Part shown: positions 11,651 to 26,581 of the stretch, one piece after another
Layout: every line of letters starts with the position of its first letter
How positions within the stretch are numbered: the stretch's first letter is position 1
From: Lethocerus indicus
Taxonomy: Eukaryota; Arthropoda; Insecta; Hemiptera; Belostomatidae
NCBI GenBank assembly: GCA_019843655.1
Contig: JACDQD010000002.1
Location: forward strand, 18,189,154 to 18,253,153
Reading direction: 5' to 3'
DNA length: 64,000 bases
The notes under the pieces: model-generated
Told to the model about the DNA's origin: nothing
What the model saw: only the letters and a program-made list of their open reading frames with translations
Databases searched by the model: none
Made by a program: the position numbers and the translations under genes

Positions 11651-13400
11651 CTAGAAGACCACCATAAAAAGTGCAGTGTGCTACAGTGACGTGAAATCTG
11701 TGGATGTGCCAGTTCAAGTGCCTACATGCAGTCTGCTAAGTGTTATAGTGCTAACGACGGTATGCGACCTGTCGTATATTGTCGCCAGTGCCTCAAGTGC
11801 GAACAGTCTAGTGAAACAAGTGGCGTGCAAAGTGTAGTGCAAAATGTGTAAGTGAATGTGTGTTTCTGCGAGTGTAACTTAAGTTCTCGGGTTTTTATTA
11901 TGTAACTTTCCCGATTACAATATAAACATGTGCAAAATCTAAATATCATTTAGTCCCAATACTTAAACCAATTAATTTAGTAAGGCCCGTGGGTCGGTAT
12001 ACATGTAATTATCAACATATGTGTATCGTTTACGATGTTCATAGAAAATAAACGTGGGGGCTGAGGGGGACGTTGGGCCGTGCACCTGTGGAGGCAGTGG
12101 TCGGCAGTTCGAATCTGCCCAGGTGAAGAATGATGATTAGTCATCATCATCATGACCTGACTTTAGTCATGGGTGTTAGCTTATAAGCTAGTCCATAAGT
12201 AGGGACAAGGTCCATAAATACGCGCTCCCTCCGATCATCCAACTAAAACTTATTTTAGTTAGCGTTTTGTCATCCAGTACTGTTCTTTTGTCAATGTGTT
12301 TTGAATTTGCTCTTGCCGACGATGTATCATATATTATAATTTCTTTAATTAGACCGAATCGATATGTTGACGTCATGCTTGAAACATCCACTGGTAATAA
12401 GATTATCCCTCCAGGCAATAGGGAATAATAGTACATTGTTCGAAATTCAACACTTCAATTAGTAAAATAAACACTTTAGAGAAGGCAGTGGCAAGCATTA
12501 GAACATTTACCCAATTAAAGAACTAACTCATATTTTCTGTTACTTGAGGCACCATTCTCATATCTCACACCTTTCGCTTTACAAAGATACATGATCCTTC
12601 GTCGACATTTCAATCTTGCTTATTCTACAAGGCCACGATACTACGGTTCTGTCCAGAATACACCACGTGTTCGTAGAGATGTAGAGTTGGTATTTCTACA
12701 AGCGAGTTTCATTGTATCTGAAGTTAGACCATAGCAAGTCTGACAATACTAAATTCCACATACAGTTTTCAAGGCCCGTGTTAATGGGAATGGTGTCGAG
12801 GATTATTTCCGACGTTATCATAACAAAGTGGGTTCTCTAGACTCTCCTTCAAAGCTGTAGCTGAAGCTTCGTTCTACTCTTCTTTAAGGAGCGCACCGGC
12901 TCCTGATATTTTTGTCCTGCCATTTAGAAAATCATAGTCTTCTCATTTCCAGTACGGCTAAAGGGATTTGCTGTAGTTTCAGTAGGGGTTTAAAAGAAAG
13001 TTATTGTAGCATCTTCAATAAGAAGTGTACTTTCATAACAGTGGTTCTACTATTGATGTTGAACCTGAGGGTCTCTTCCCTCCTGTTTCAGTAAATCTTG
13101 TACAACAAATGTTTGCCTCCCTTCGGTCTTCAAAGCACGTTAGATAGTGTTAGATGACAATACAGATCAGTTACTATTTGACTATTGATTAAATGACAAA
13201 TAACAATGACTAATAACTCTCACAATGACTGACCTCACGTTATTACAGTAATCGAGCATTCTTCCTAGTTCAGGAATTCGAATATTGGTACTTAGCTAGA
13301 TAGCACTGTATAATATTGACAGTATTCGAGTTGCCCTTGTTGCCAAGTAATATTTTATATATAATATATAAGTATATATATAATATATTTTAATAATCCA
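11651..13400. other. Intergenic; tRNA-like fragment, no recognised gene
   Basis: Contains the tRNA-like segment at 12,060-12,125. Otherwise only short open frames without similarity or splice support. Confidence 0.4.
12060..12125 (+). repeat. tRNA-like segment, possible tRNA-derived SINE head
   Basis: GGCAG-TTCGAAT-CTGCC at about 12,103-12,119 forms a perfect T-arm (5-bp stem, 7-base loop with an RNA polymerase III B-box core). GGGGCTGAGGGGG upstream loosely resembles an A box. CACCTG and CAGGTG flank the arm and can pair, but the space between is too short for D and anticodon arms. A working tRNA is unlikely; a SINE relic is more likely. Confidence 0.35.
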
Positions 13401-13409
13401 ATTTATAAT

Positions 13410-14290
13410 ATGGCTTTATGCACATTAATGTGCGGACAATGGGGTCAAAGAACAGAGGGCTTCCGGATCACCCGAAGATTTACCATCTTCTACACGGTAA
13501 ATATAACACGACCGGTGTGACAAGTCAGTATTTAATGAAGTGTGCGGTGTCCAGCTGCGAGGTGGTGGGGAAGACAGCATTCCAAAGCTGTCCTCCTACC
13601 CCTCCGACCCTGTGCATCACCTTCCAGTTCCAGCCTGTACTGCCACCACCAATGGTACTATCCACTCAGAAAATCCCGCCCCCGCCATTCTGCACGCACA
13701 ATAACGGTCCTCCACTCTACTTTCGCAACCTCATAATTTGTTATTTGCTTGCTTTTATTTCGAAGAAACGATTGTATTATCTATCCTTTATTCCTTTATA
13801 TTATGTTTATTTTCTTACGAACGGACTATTGTTCTGAATGTATTTAAATTGACGGTGCAATGGACGGTACACAAACCACGACTGCTCATTATTAATTAAG
13901 ACTCATTTTTATCCTGCGGAAATTATTTCACCGATTGAAAAAACTTCAGGTTTCAGCTTTCACTAGCGATAGTAGCACTCCGACAGTAATTCTAGGCACT
14001 TTCGCACGTCGGCTATTGGAAGCATCCTGTCACTGCACTATTACGGTAACAGGCTGTTACAGCACTGAACAACACAGCCAATACTGGTCTACCTTAAGAT
14101 CAAATATGTATGTGCAGTGTATTGATATTAATCTTTATGAAGTACCAGAACATAAACTCATAGACTTTCTGAACCTTTGCTCTTCGATACGCATTTCTTC
14201 CAAACTCGTATTGCGTCGGGCTTCAGAGTGTGGGTGTACTGAAAATGAACGCCATGAATTGAGTAAGTATTTTAACATCAGACAATAATT
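13410..14290 (+). other. Two unrecognised open frames (139 and 117 codons)
   Basis: Frames 13,418-13,837 and 13,935-14,288 are longer than expected for the base composition, and the first lies in less AT-rich DNA. Neither protein shows a domain, signal peptide or repeat that I recognise. The second has several Cys and a charged C-terminus. They may be exonised mobile-element sequence. Confidence 0.15.
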
Positions 14291-14299
14291 TGTCTCTCC

Positions 14300-17200
14300 T
14301 CTCGGAGGAGACAGAAACATCACGAACCTACAATACTGACAATTAATTATTATCAACAGAATATTCTTTGATTTTTACTTGCCGGCTCAAATTTAATTAC
14401 TTGGCAAATAATTAAAAGCACAACTAATTTCTTGATAAATTTAAAAATCCCATTTAAAAAATGTTTACTTCGTTTACCATGTATCTTGAGCAGTGAATGG
14501 CTACAACTAAAGCCAAAACTAAAGGGAATTCTGTAACAGCTCATCTCCACTTATGGGACTCCTCATCACAGAAATAGATAGCGAACACTGAACATATTAT
14601 TCATAAGTAATTTCACAGGTGAATTAATTCAATGTGACCTTTAATAGCCACCCTAAAGTACTTTAATGAATATACAGCCACATAAACGAAATCCTAATTC
14701 AGATATGCCTAAATTATATAAAATTAAAAGTAAAACATTATGACCCTTAGATAAACAGGATATAAAATGGTATGATCTTATACTTTGTGTAGAGCATATA
14801 TTTGAAGGAATAAAGGTATTTTAATTCATTTTCCAACCTCCTAAACACCTCATAGACCATTTGATATTATATACATATTGTTCAAATAGGAACCCACCCA
14901 TAACATGTCTCAATACCTATCATTTTTACTTGATTCTTGATGCTTAAGTCACTGACTACTTAATTAATATAACCTAACAATAAAAAATCTATTTATTCAA
15001 TGAAGTTGATGTTGTGCCAATGTTAGAAAAATGTTTTCATTCATTAATATAATTTGAGTGCAAAACAGGTAAACACTAATTGAGCCCCACCAAAAATATA
15101 GATAAAAAATGAAATTTGAAAATTAAATCCAGCCTATTTTTCATAGAACTCACAAAAATAATTTAAAAATGAAAATAATAGAAAATCTTTTATTATTTAA
15201 AAACATAAATTAAAACAAAAACAATTTCTTCTCTGTGTATTTGAATATAAATGGACTAATAGATTATCTTGTTCATTTTTGAATTTATGTAAGTATGTAA
15301 CAGCAATGGAATAATGTGTATCTCTCACTATTGTGATTGGAAGTGTTAATCTATTGATTCATTGTGTTCCTGCAGTTGGCTTTTTTTTACTACTACAGTC
15401 CTATTTTATACATGTTTCAAAATTAAGCTCCAGTTACCCATTTTCCAGAAAATATGTGGTCAGGCAAATTTATATTGTTTGAACCCACTGAAGCATAATT
15501 TTTTTTAATGAGTCATTAATTTAATGTCAAAGAAAACATTACTTCAATGAAAATGAAAAAAATTTATTATATTAAAAATATTATTTGCTGAAATTATCGT
15601 TACAGGTGTTTAACAAAATTACTTCCTGTGAGAGTTGTAAATAATTATTTTAAGATAACATTCAAGGTCATTTTCTTATATCTGACTTTAAATCTACATT
15701 ATTTTTGGAAATCTACCAAATTTGGTTCACTCTACTAAAGTTTGTAATGTACATCTAATTTAATCATTTAGGGATATCTCAGCCAAATAAACATAATGTA
15801 GAAGTGTGTAGGTATGTGTTCAGGAACATTTTCCTAAAATGTATCCACCTGTGCACATTTTTGTTCAGTTATGTGTGTCTGTAATACATGATCCCTGAGT
15901 TAATTTTTTTTAAACCCACCTCATGATAAACAAATTAACCTTTTAACAATGATTCAACGTAGACATTTGTTCAAAATAAAAGTGAATGTTCATTGAAGTT
16001 TTTCCTTCAACCAAGTTCTAATAATATATAATTTCATATTTTAGAAAATTATGAGTAATCAAAAAATTAATTTTGAATTTTTAACATTTATTTTAACTAA
16101 TTTACTTCCTATCTGCTTTATTAAGAAACATCCAGTGCTTTGTATGGTATAAAATACTCTCTCTTATAGTGGCACTACTCATGCACAATACATTTATTAC
16201 TAATAATAATTTAAGTAAATATTTAATACATAAAAAATTAATTAATAGATACCTTAATGCCACACCAATAAAAATAAACCTTGCTAAAATGAATGTAACA
16301 AACCAAGACAGCATATGAAGTGGCATATATCCTGCTCTGACTAAGTTTAAATTCACATTGTTTGATGGAATTTTAAATAAAACATAATTATTGTAATTAT
16401 AGGATATTATGGGAAATAAAATTGCATCTTGCATAATCACTAAAAGAAAATAGAAATCACAGTAAATTTAATTTAATAGCATACTGTTATTATTCACTGA
16501 CAAAATAAATGCCCAACATAAAAATAGGAAGGAAAGTTAAAATAAACCTGTAATACCTCTGTGTTAAAAGTATGTAACATTTTTATTCATATGATAAAAT
16601 ATTTTAGCATTACATAAATTTAGTATATATTTATATTTATTATGTATTCATTTGATATCACTAAAATTACACATGTCTATACAATCCATACAATTCCATA
16701 TAATTATTATGCCAATTATGAAATTCTCTATTCAATAAAGTTTTTATTTAATGTCAGAGTTATAGACAAATGTAATAGTTTAGAAAAATTATAGAATCTA
16801 TAAATATTTTTATATTGATAACAAACTGTGACTCAGTAGTTCATTAATATTAATGGTAAATAAATATAAGACTATTATATATTATTTTCCCGGACAATAT
16901 GATCTTTGCATGGCCCTAGAAAATTACAATGGAACTAACATAACAAAAAATCATGCTTTATAATGCCTAATTATTCAAGTTATTAATTTTATTAGTCAAG
17001 TTTCTGATTTGTAGAAGCCAACAGATACTGTTATTCCTAAGTGTAAGTTTCCAACAAGATTATCATAAAGTCTACTGGCCTCTGGCATGTTAGATAATTA
17101 TCTACTTCCTTTCTTGTTAATCAATCATGTTTATTTGGGACTTTTGGTACTACCCTGCTTCCAGTACATTATGAATAATAAGCAAACAGAATAGAAGTTA

Positions 17201-19430
17201 TCAGGAATATAGCTTTCAAGTCAAAACTATAAATGAACTAACCTATATCCCTTACTCAAAATGGGTTACCTTAGAACTGACTCTAATTTTTGATATATAG
17301 TTTGATAGTTTAAATAGTTCACTGCACTAGTATTATTCGTAAATATCGCGATTTTATTAAATTGGAACCTTCATAACTATGTAAAAATATTCAACTCTCT
17401 AATAAACTGACGTCATGAGTTTTTTCAATTAGAACATATTTGAATTTAAACAGAAACATTTATGTCTGAATGATAACGCATTGATAGATCACTAGTCTGT
17501 AATATTTGCTGAACCATTTGAAATATTAACGAATATGATTAAAAATAATATGATTAAATACATAATTATCAGCATACAAATTTATTTGGTAGAAATATGC
17601 CATTTCCTGGAATTTTACGCAAAGGAAAGGTTCAAATTATACGTTAGTTAATAGTTATAAGACTGTTGGTGGCCCTGCCCATTAATTAAAAATAATCCCT
17701 TTACAATAACTTGGTTAAACAGTTCACTAATACAGTATGGTAAGTAAAACGCTTGAATTTATATATCTCGAAATACGAATTAAACATGTTAAAGAACATT
17801 TCTGTACTATGTGAAACCATTATTACTTGACGATCTGCCAAAAATTGAAATGCACAAGACTGGTTTTATTATGAATTACTTTTTGGATCTTCTGTCTCAA
17901 TTCACATATTTGATCCAATCCATAGTACACAAAACTGTTATTAGTAGCAGGTACAAAAGGCCCATAGTCAAAATGTGCAAAGAATGGTCGTCAAATATAA
18001 ATTCACAGTGATGTATTAGGTGTGCATGTTCATTTCACCACTTCGTATGCGGAGGGATACGCATATGTAACATATATTTATCATAGAGTTTCAAAAACTG
18101 CCGTATTTGCTAACAACATATAGCGTCAAACAATGGGTGGCTTACATTAATGTTATAACTTGTCTAAATTGCGATAAAAATAATAACATAAGAACAAACA
18201 ATGCTCAAGAACTACTTCTCAAGATAAAGATAGGTTCGACTGGAGATACTCTTGGGCCCATAAGATCTCGGCTACGGTTGCTTTTACTCGGTTTGTTCTG
18301 AAAAGAAAGTGGCTATTAACAATTACGTAAGGCTATTAATTCAGAAAAGTATTAAGTATTCTATTTTAATGTAAAATATTGCGCATTCATTTACTACGTA
18401 AGGAAGGTGCTATCTTCAGTAAACTTGAAGAAGTATTCTAAAGAAGTATGTGTGGCAATTTTCCACCATGTCCGGATATACTGCAGAAAACGTATAATTA
18501 CAAAATTTACAGGAATTTAAAGCTAGCCATGAAATAGACACCATCTTCAGATAAATTCTTTTATTTATAGCTGGGTGTCCTAATACACAAACGCAGGCCC
18601 ATGCACGCACACACGCAATGTTTAGCTAGACATAATTATTGATAACTAACACTTCGATGGGGGGAGAGGCAAAACGAGTGAGCAATAAAGCATGTCATTT
18701 ATCGTCAATCGTATTTGGTCTCGATTTATAAATTTTATTGACTGCATGTTTATTAAGAGCTATGAAGCCAGTAAAAGCCTGGATGGTAGTCGCCTGCCTC
18801 TGTTTCCTATAAGGGATTGTTCTAATATTAGGGTGGGCGGGGGCGTGCCCCCCACGTAACCATGGTGACTGAAATCGATACACTCCTCAGCCGATAACAC
18901 TGGACAGAGGCACTTGCGATAATTAATAGTCGATATGAAAGTACTTTAAAGTATGTGGTTTGATATTACAAATGCATGAACAGTGCTATTATTGCTCGTC
19001 GAATAGGTTAATTCAAAATAGTTTAGGACACGTGGGAAGAATTATTTTATAGTAAAACAATTGATAACTAATTACAGCCAATGCTTCCCATCATAATATT
19101 ACATTTTTAAGCAACTAATTATAAGTAATTCATTCATTTAAGAGTTCGTTCAATCTACTCTCACTGAAAATGGTACACTCATTTTATTGTGAGTTGATTG
19201 ACCTTGCCCATTATTCTACACTGTCATAGTCATATTTTTTTGTCGATGTCGATAGAAATGTCATTTTGGTTAGCTAGTGAAGGGCAGTACCTAATAGCGA
19301 GGAACACATTTTAATTCTTAGTAGCATAGTTGCAAGAATCAGAGCAACAGTAAAGCTGCTCTGCTGAATCGTTCTTTAACGTACTTATAATTGTACATAT
19401 AGTCAATGTAATAACATTATCTTTGTAGTA
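14300..19430. other. Very AT-rich gene desert
   Basis: I found no splice-supported exon, recognisable mobile-element protein or tandem array here on either strand. Confidence 0.5.
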
Positions 19431-19499
19431 AATCACGAATTTCAACAGTACCGCAATGGGAAAGAAACAGAACTATTTATTTACACGTTCCATAAGTAC

Positions 19500-20051
19500 A
19501 GGTATGTGCTGACACGATTAAAGAATGCACCGGAACTACCCGCATTCAATAAGTGTTTATGTAGTACTCTGGTTTCTTCAAGATTGGTTTCCAATAAAAA
19601 TCGTTCTACTGTCAGTGCCACGAATTTCTTCAGTTTAGACAATTTTCCAAATTTGTTATGTACCCAGATGCAATGGGGGCAGATACCTTAAATTTAGAAA
19701 CCTTTGACAAGTTAAAGCTAGCCGAACTTAAAATTCAATAAACCAATTTTCTGTTTAGCTCTATATGGAAGTAAAAAATCGTGGCATTACGAAAGGAATT
19801 CACTGAACATGAGCGATTTTCAAATGTATTTAATAAGCATGGAAAAGAAGAAAGCCTTAAAACTTGGAATGCCCTAACACAATATTTCCACTGTTTGAGA
19901 AACCTAATACTGGTTGTTTTGACGGTTGTTTCTTCGACATACGGTTGTGAATCATTGTTTTCGATAATGAATTTTATATAAAATAGTTTCAGGTACAGAT
20001 TGACCTATGAATCTAGTTCAGCATTCGTAATTACCAAAGTATCCAAATAGA
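19500..20051 (+). pseudogene. hAT-family transposase relic (C-terminal dimerisation region)
   Basis: In the frame starting at 19,781 the segment ESLKTWNALTQYFHCLRNL is followed by STYGCESLFSIMNFI, the hallmark of the hAT C-terminal dimerisation domain (S-T-Y/F-x-C-E-S-x-F-S-x-M). An in-frame TAA at 19,979-19,981 interrupts it; the same frame then continues with an R-x-R-L-T segment to 20,051, as expected for this family. Upstream homologous-looking sequence (19,506-19,690) is in another frame. One nonsense change and a frameshift make this a dead copy. Confidence 0.7.
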
Positions 20052-20553
20052 AACCAAATATAAAAGGTTTGTCATAATTTTTGATGATCAACATTTTCAA
20101 TTTCAAACATGACTTCCGTGTTCTTCGTTAACATGGCAGTGCAAATTTGTTACAATTAATTATGTAGTAAAAGTTTGTCCTTATTAAGAAATGTAACTTT
20201 TCAAATTGTTGGCGCGCCATCAGAAAAAGGTTCACCAGCTCTATCGATGACTGATGATGCCTCACTGTTTGATGTAGAAGCTTTCATTGTTACAAAATTT
20301 AATTGGTTGGAATTTTCTATTTCTTTTTTCTTATTAACTTGTAAATGTATGTCATTTCTCTAAAATCAAATGCGTAATACTTATTTCGTTGTTATGCGGC
20401 GAGTTCTCGACTCTCAACATCCAACAATCGATTAATCGGTAGAGTCTTGCGATAACAGTCTGTGTAACCTTACTTCATAAGTTTTTTGGTTTTGTTCTGT
20501 ATAGTTTCGAATATCGGCCTTCCTTCTCAATTCAATCGTTTTTAGTCTCCGTC
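20052..20553. other. Region between the hAT relic and Ptpa; probable Ptpa promoter
   Basis: Contains a 62-codon frame (20,175-20,363) that I do not recognise. The last 100 bp before 20,554 are less AT-rich and likely hold the Ptpa 5'UTR. Confidence 0.3.
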
Positions 20554-23500
20554 ATGGTTTCATTAGGTAGAAAATGTTTCCCAATTGTTTTTCGATGCAA
20601 ATTGCCTGTCATTCTATAACATCTGCATGGGTGTATCCAACTTACATTATTGGGACTGTTAATTTCAGGTGGCTACAACTCTGATGGTATTACAGGGCCT
20701 GACCATGAGTATGTGGTCCCTACTAGAAAAGTATTCAACCTAGGATGTATGGCACTTTGGGAGAAATCAGAAGCGTACTATGTTAGTTCAGTTTATTCAT
20801 TTATACTATAATCTGTTATAACATAATTCTCAGTGTGTTATATTATTTTGTTGAAATAACAAACCTTATTGAATGATAAGGTCCTGTACATACGTGATAT
20901 GTTCACACGTCAAGGTTACTACTAGTTATCATATTGTTTTGCCCACAAGTTTGAGCCATTTGTTTGGGTCATAATATTCAAAAATATCATAAATGTTGTG
21001 CGTGTAAAGATACAATATGTTACCTTTGCTATTAATGTTTTTTCATCCTTATTCAATTTTCTTGTTCAATTCCCTTGTCAAATTAAGTTCTAATATTGAT
21101 GTGATTTACATTTCTGACATTGTATAAGTGCCTATGGACAGGAGTACCTGGGATTCATTACTGCAATGAATGAAGAGGTTCGAGGGAAAAGTTCAAGAGG
21201 AAACTACCAAAAGTCAGAAAATGTTGAAGTTGTACTTAGTATACTGGGCAAGCTGGATACTTGGACAACAGAGATTCCACCCATCGAACAGCCACAGAGG
21301 TTCGGAAATAAGGCATTTAGAACCTGGTATGAGAGACTAAAAACAGTGAGTTATTGACTATATCACCAGTCTCATTCAGTATATATTTTAAAATATCTTA
21401 CTGACATTTGTAGTAATTATATTGCACAAGTATTTCTGAACCTAAGAATTATAACTATGTTTGTATGTAATCTCAATTATAGCTTCAGATGTGAATTAGA
21501 GGAGACATTTAAGTATTATGTAAATTTGTGAGTAGTACACAGAAATAATATCTAAATGAACTTAAACTGCAGCCTTACTAAGAGGAACAGCACAACTACA
21601 TGTTGTTTAGGTATGCCTCACATTAACAGGATGAGTTTTGTAGAAGAAAATAATAACATTTTTAAAAAGTCATCTGTAAATATAACTATTGGATATTGTG
21701 TAATGATATAAATATTCTCTTCATCTAAACATATTGCTTCTTCACATTAGAAATCAGTGAATTCTAAGAACATTACATATATCATCTCCTTAGATACCAA
21801 CTCTAATTTGTGAACACCCCAGGTAATATAAACTTTAGGGAATACCAAATCTAATTAAAATATTCAGTTAATCAACTGAGAGAGTAATAAATATTTATTT
21901 GTCTTGGCAGTTTCCTTTATCTCCCTTCAATCCACTGCGTTCACTTAAATGAAGGCACTGAAATTGTCCTATTTTAATTTTTCTACCTGTTGGATTATTT
22001 TATCTTTTTCAGATGTAGTGTCTAGTTAATTAAATGCAAATGTTCAATGATGATGTAATTCCCCAAACAATTAATGGTGCTAAAAAATGACAGATATTCT
22101 TCAATTGTTATATTAATAATGTTTATGTATCAAATATTAATTACTGGAAGTAATTCTTTGCTGCAGGGTGTTTTTGTATAAGCAGTATGTATCTGCTCTT
22201 CATCAAGTACTCCTGTCTTACTAAATAGTAATTCCTGTAAAATAAATATTGTAAATTGAAAATAAAGTGGAAGATCATTGAACTGTTACAGATTTTAGAA
22301 AATATTAAAATAGTAGTAGTTCACAAACCATCAGGATATTAAAAATTTTATTTTATTTTCATCACAATTAGAGAACTCATTGTTCTATCGTAGGAGTACC
22401 TTATGTTATTATCAAAGTGATTAACTGTAGGAATGAGAATGCATATATGCATGCATGTATGTATTTTTAAGAGTCAGATGGAAACATATTTTCAGCTAAT
22501 CTCTGTAATTTGACGTGTCTGTATACAGGAAGCGGGTCAACTGTTAATGGACGCTCTGGCACCTAAATATCACCAAGCCATTGCTGAAATCAAAGATTAT
22601 TTGATTGAAAGTTTTGGAAATTCAACACGTATTGATTATGGGACAGGCCATGAAATGGCATTTTGCATGTTCCTCTGTTGCATGTTCAAAGTGGGTGCAT
22701 TCACTGGCACTGATAAGTCTGCTGTTGTATGCTATATATTTTCAAGGTAAATCCTATTTTGATTGTAGCCATACTTTTTTATTATAAATTAGTTCAAAGA
22801 CTTTATTCCTAGAAAGTATTGTTATTTAAATTATTTTTCATTTTTTCCCAGGCTTTAAACAAATGTAATAAATAGTTTTACTTACTGTTCAATTTACCCA
22901 CTAATTATACTTTGCAGTCTTAGATATCCATTTCAGATGAAAACCAACTGGCTATCGAAATTTTGCAGTTAGTTTTCTCCATTTGGCATAGCTGGTTTAT
23001 CAAATGTCATATATTTTTTTCATAATTGCTTGCTGTTCACACATTCTCTATTAGTTGGGCATATTTGAGCATTCAGTGATTAAGGATCAGCACTGATTCT
23101 TAACTTTATGAATTTTGTCCCATTTAGGGATTTTGTTTTGTTAGAGTTCGTAGGGAGGTGATATGCAAGTTATTACAGGTGTTCACTTTTAATATGTTTC
23201 AATATTATTTAATTACTTCACTAACTTGGTTCATCATGATTATCATTATGTGTAAAGATATGTGGAGGTGGTACGGAGACTACAAAAAGTATATAAAATG
23301 GAGCCTGCAGGGAGCCGAGGAGTTTGGGCATTAGATGACTTCCATTTTGTACCTTTCATCTGGGGTAGTGCTCAGCTCACAGGTACATGTATACATATTT
23401 GTATATGTACATTTACATGTGTGTGTGTTTGTGCGTGTATGTTTGTATTCTTCAAATAGTAAATTAAAACAAACATAGTAAACTATGTACAAAAGCCCTA

Positions 23501-25055
23501 ACAATATTTATTGTATAATTAATTTTGAATCTCTTTAACCTTTATTTCTTTTAGGTCATCCTAGGATAATGCCAAACATGTTTGTTCAGCCAGACATTAT
23601 TAATACATATGCTGATGATTACATGTTCATAGGTTGTATCAAATTTATTACACAGGTAAACATAATATTTTAAATAATAGTTATAAATAACTGGCTTATG
23701 TGTTACAACTCATTATTTCTATTTTGGCTTATTCCTATAAGGGGGAATCCATTTCTGGTAAATTAATATTAAGTTAAATAATTTTTGAAAATTTGTGTAT
23801 TGTACAACTATTAACTCTAATGTATAAAAAATGTGTAAAGGAAGTTTGGCAGCAATAATATAAATATATATTTGATTAAAGGTTTATAATAGATCTGTCA
23901 TTTACTTTTTATAACTTAAATTATTTAATTTCATAAATATTGTTTCAACTAGAACTGTCTCCACCATTATTAGATGTAATATCAACTTCATCGTAATGGA
24001 CTGAGTCATTGTTTTGAGTTTGGTTTGGCTTTTTGTAGAGCTTTGTTTTATTTATTCCCAGTTTTACAAACTCTGAAAATTTGTGTATTGTTATATTTTC
24101 CATTTTTTAAACTGTATGGGAATACTGTGGCTTCAATTTTATTCAACACTATCCTGCTAGCCAGGGCTCAGGTTGTAATAGCATTTACCATAAATTTCAT
24201 TATTAGATCTTTAGCTCTATTATAATAATACATTGTTTCTGAGTAAATAATTAAATTCTGCGTATGTCTTAGGTGAAGTTTGGGCCATTTGCTGAGCACT
24301 CTAATCAGTTGTGGAATATCAGTGGGGTTGCCTCATGGGAGAAGATCAATACAGGCCTAATCAGGATGTACAAAGCTGAAGTAAGTAAACAGCTAAATTA
24401 TATATGACATAACTTATAGTATTACATTTAAACCTTAATGAACAGCAATACAGTTGATATACTTTCATTCTATAATATTGTGTGTACTATGAACTGTTAT
24501 GAAAAATATATACAAATCAGAGTTCTATTCATTTTTAAATAATATGGACAGTTAATCAAAGTTTTCTGTATTTACAGAAATTTGGTCATCTTTTTGGTCA
24601 TAACAGGTTACTACAAAATAAGTAGTAAATAATATTAAAATATATTACTTATGTGTACTAATTGTCATATTAAATGCATAGTGATTGAAATAAAATGATA
24701 AACGGTTTATGCGGAATCTTTTCAGGTTATTGAATGTTGTATTATTCTTTGTAAAATAACATGGTAAATAACTTGATACATTTTATAATGTTTCTATTGC
24801 AGTCCTGACATTGAGAACATTAAATCAATAAATTACAAGAAGTTGAAAAAATTAAACACACTGATGTAGTTTTGTACTGAATAGGTACTTGCGAAATTCC
24901 CAGTGATCCAGCATGTGTTGTTTGGATCATTATTGAGGTTCAAGCTGGCAGAAGTAAATCATGGGAGTGGTAGTGCCAGTGGGAGTAGGAGTGCACCCAG
25001 CATCAGAACAGGGAGCAACACCATTGATGCAGGAGTCACACCATCACAACAGTAA
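20554..25055 (+). CDS. Ptpa: Serine/threonine-protein phosphatase 2A activator (PTPA)
   Basis: Eight exons: 20554-20566, 20669-20781, 21142-21345, 22529-22746, 23258-23382, 23555-23655, 24273-24380, 24885-25055; all borders GT-AG, all phases agree, 350 residues. PTPA is an ATP-dependent peptidyl-prolyl isomerase-like chaperone that activates the PP2A catalytic subunit in cytosol and nucleus. Signatures: [14 protein letters not shown] (exon 3), RIDYGTGHE at 144-152 (nucleotide/PP2A-binding loop), [18 protein letters not shown] and PFIWGSAQL (exon 5), [14 protein letters not shown] (exon 7), and [15 protein letters not shown] (exons 7-8). The Ser/Gly-rich tail after residue 320 is not conserved in the family. 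The first exon codes for only four and a third residues and is the least certain part. AATAAA at about 25,147. Confidence 0.93.
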
Positions 25056-25543
25056 AAGAAAACATACAGCATCACAGAATTCCTCGTTCCATTTTCTTGA
25101 TAGAAAACAATACACCTCAGTTTCTGTTATTATTAGGTAGATTACAATAAATATTACTTTTAAATTTTCAGATTGTTTATTTGAGATCCATAGCATTAGT
25201 TATATTGCAGTAATTTGTTCTCCAGGAGTTTCTCTGATTCCAAATATATTTTTGTACCTCTTAGGAATCATACATGGATTGTTCATAGGTGAACTGTTGT
25301 CTGTTTGTTGACTATTTTTAGATCTATCCTAGACATGTTCTGAGTTTTGGAACATGAGCCAATTCCATTATTTAGATAAATCCAGAAATGGTCATTCCCC
25401 CAACAAGGAACAATTTGTTATTTAAGACTGGTCTTGACAATCTTTGTGTAGATACCAGTTGTACATATTATGTAAAAGATGATTCTTAAGAATTCGAAAT
25501 GTATACATGTGGGATTAACCATCGTATAAACAAAATATATTAT

Positions 25544-25546
<3 letters not shown>

Positions 25547-25604
<58 letters not shown>
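25547..25604. repeat. (TA)n microsatellite
   Basis: Uninterrupted TA units in the Ptpa 3' flank. Confidence 0.95.
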
Positions 25605-25606
<2 letters not shown>

Positions 25607-26558
25607 TCAAGCCATTTGATCCTGAATTGAGATAATTGATGTGGATTTTTGTGGCTCAATTTATTATAATGACTTCTATTCCTAGAACAGTACATTACAT
25701 TTGTCTCAGGCTCGCCGATGGCTCCCATCATCTCTTATATACCTTATTATGAAAGGTTTCAAGTTTGTCATGGTTTTAAAATGGATAAAACTGACTGGAA
25801 ACATTTGCTTTATCATTATTTATATATTGATATGCTACACACCAGAATTATATTTTGAATCAGTGTTGTGTGTATTTGTTAATTCTAAATTGTACTTGTT
25901 AATGTGATAACATCCTGTGATTTGTTTTCATTATTGAATTTAAATCAATGTTTTGTTTGTTATCTTTCCCCTGAACAATGCTTAAGATGGTTTTCACTAA
26001 TATGCTGAATTTATATAGTTGTTTTCTTTATCACATATATGAGATATCTAATTTGTAAATAAAAACAACATGAGAACAAAAACCCTATTTTTAGCTACCC
26101 ATTAAAATGCAGGCATTTATGTTATATTTATCAGAGACATTCAAATCTGAGCCACTCATTCTGTATTACATAGCACATAACTGGCTACAAGTGGCCAATT
26201 GAGAGCTACATAAGAAGTGTTCAAAAAAAGTAATATTTATTTATTATATCTGAATGGATCTAAGAGTCTAAAAGTGTTGCCTTTAATATGTCCTTTAGTT
26301 TAACGTGTGATTTTTATTGACAAGTTTTTGGAAACAAATTTTTAATTTTCCTTTAACCCACCAGCTTATTCATTTATACATCAAATACCAATATACTAGT
26401 ACTGGGAAGTAATTTCATAGCAATCTGAATATCACTAGGATCTAATTGTTGTCTTATATCTAGTTGTATCTTAAAATCAAAACTGATGGTCCCTACACCT
26501 GAGTTTAGCATACATTAATATACAATTTTTTGGGCATAGTGTGAAGAGGGTCTCCGTC

Positions 26559-26581
26559 TGTGTGTGTGTGTGTGTGTGTGT
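26559..26581. repeat. (TG)n microsatellite
   Basis: About eleven TG units. Confidence 0.9.

Noticed and set aside
12060..12125. A functional tRNA gene
   Set aside because: Only the T-arm is good; there is no room for proper D and anticodon arms.
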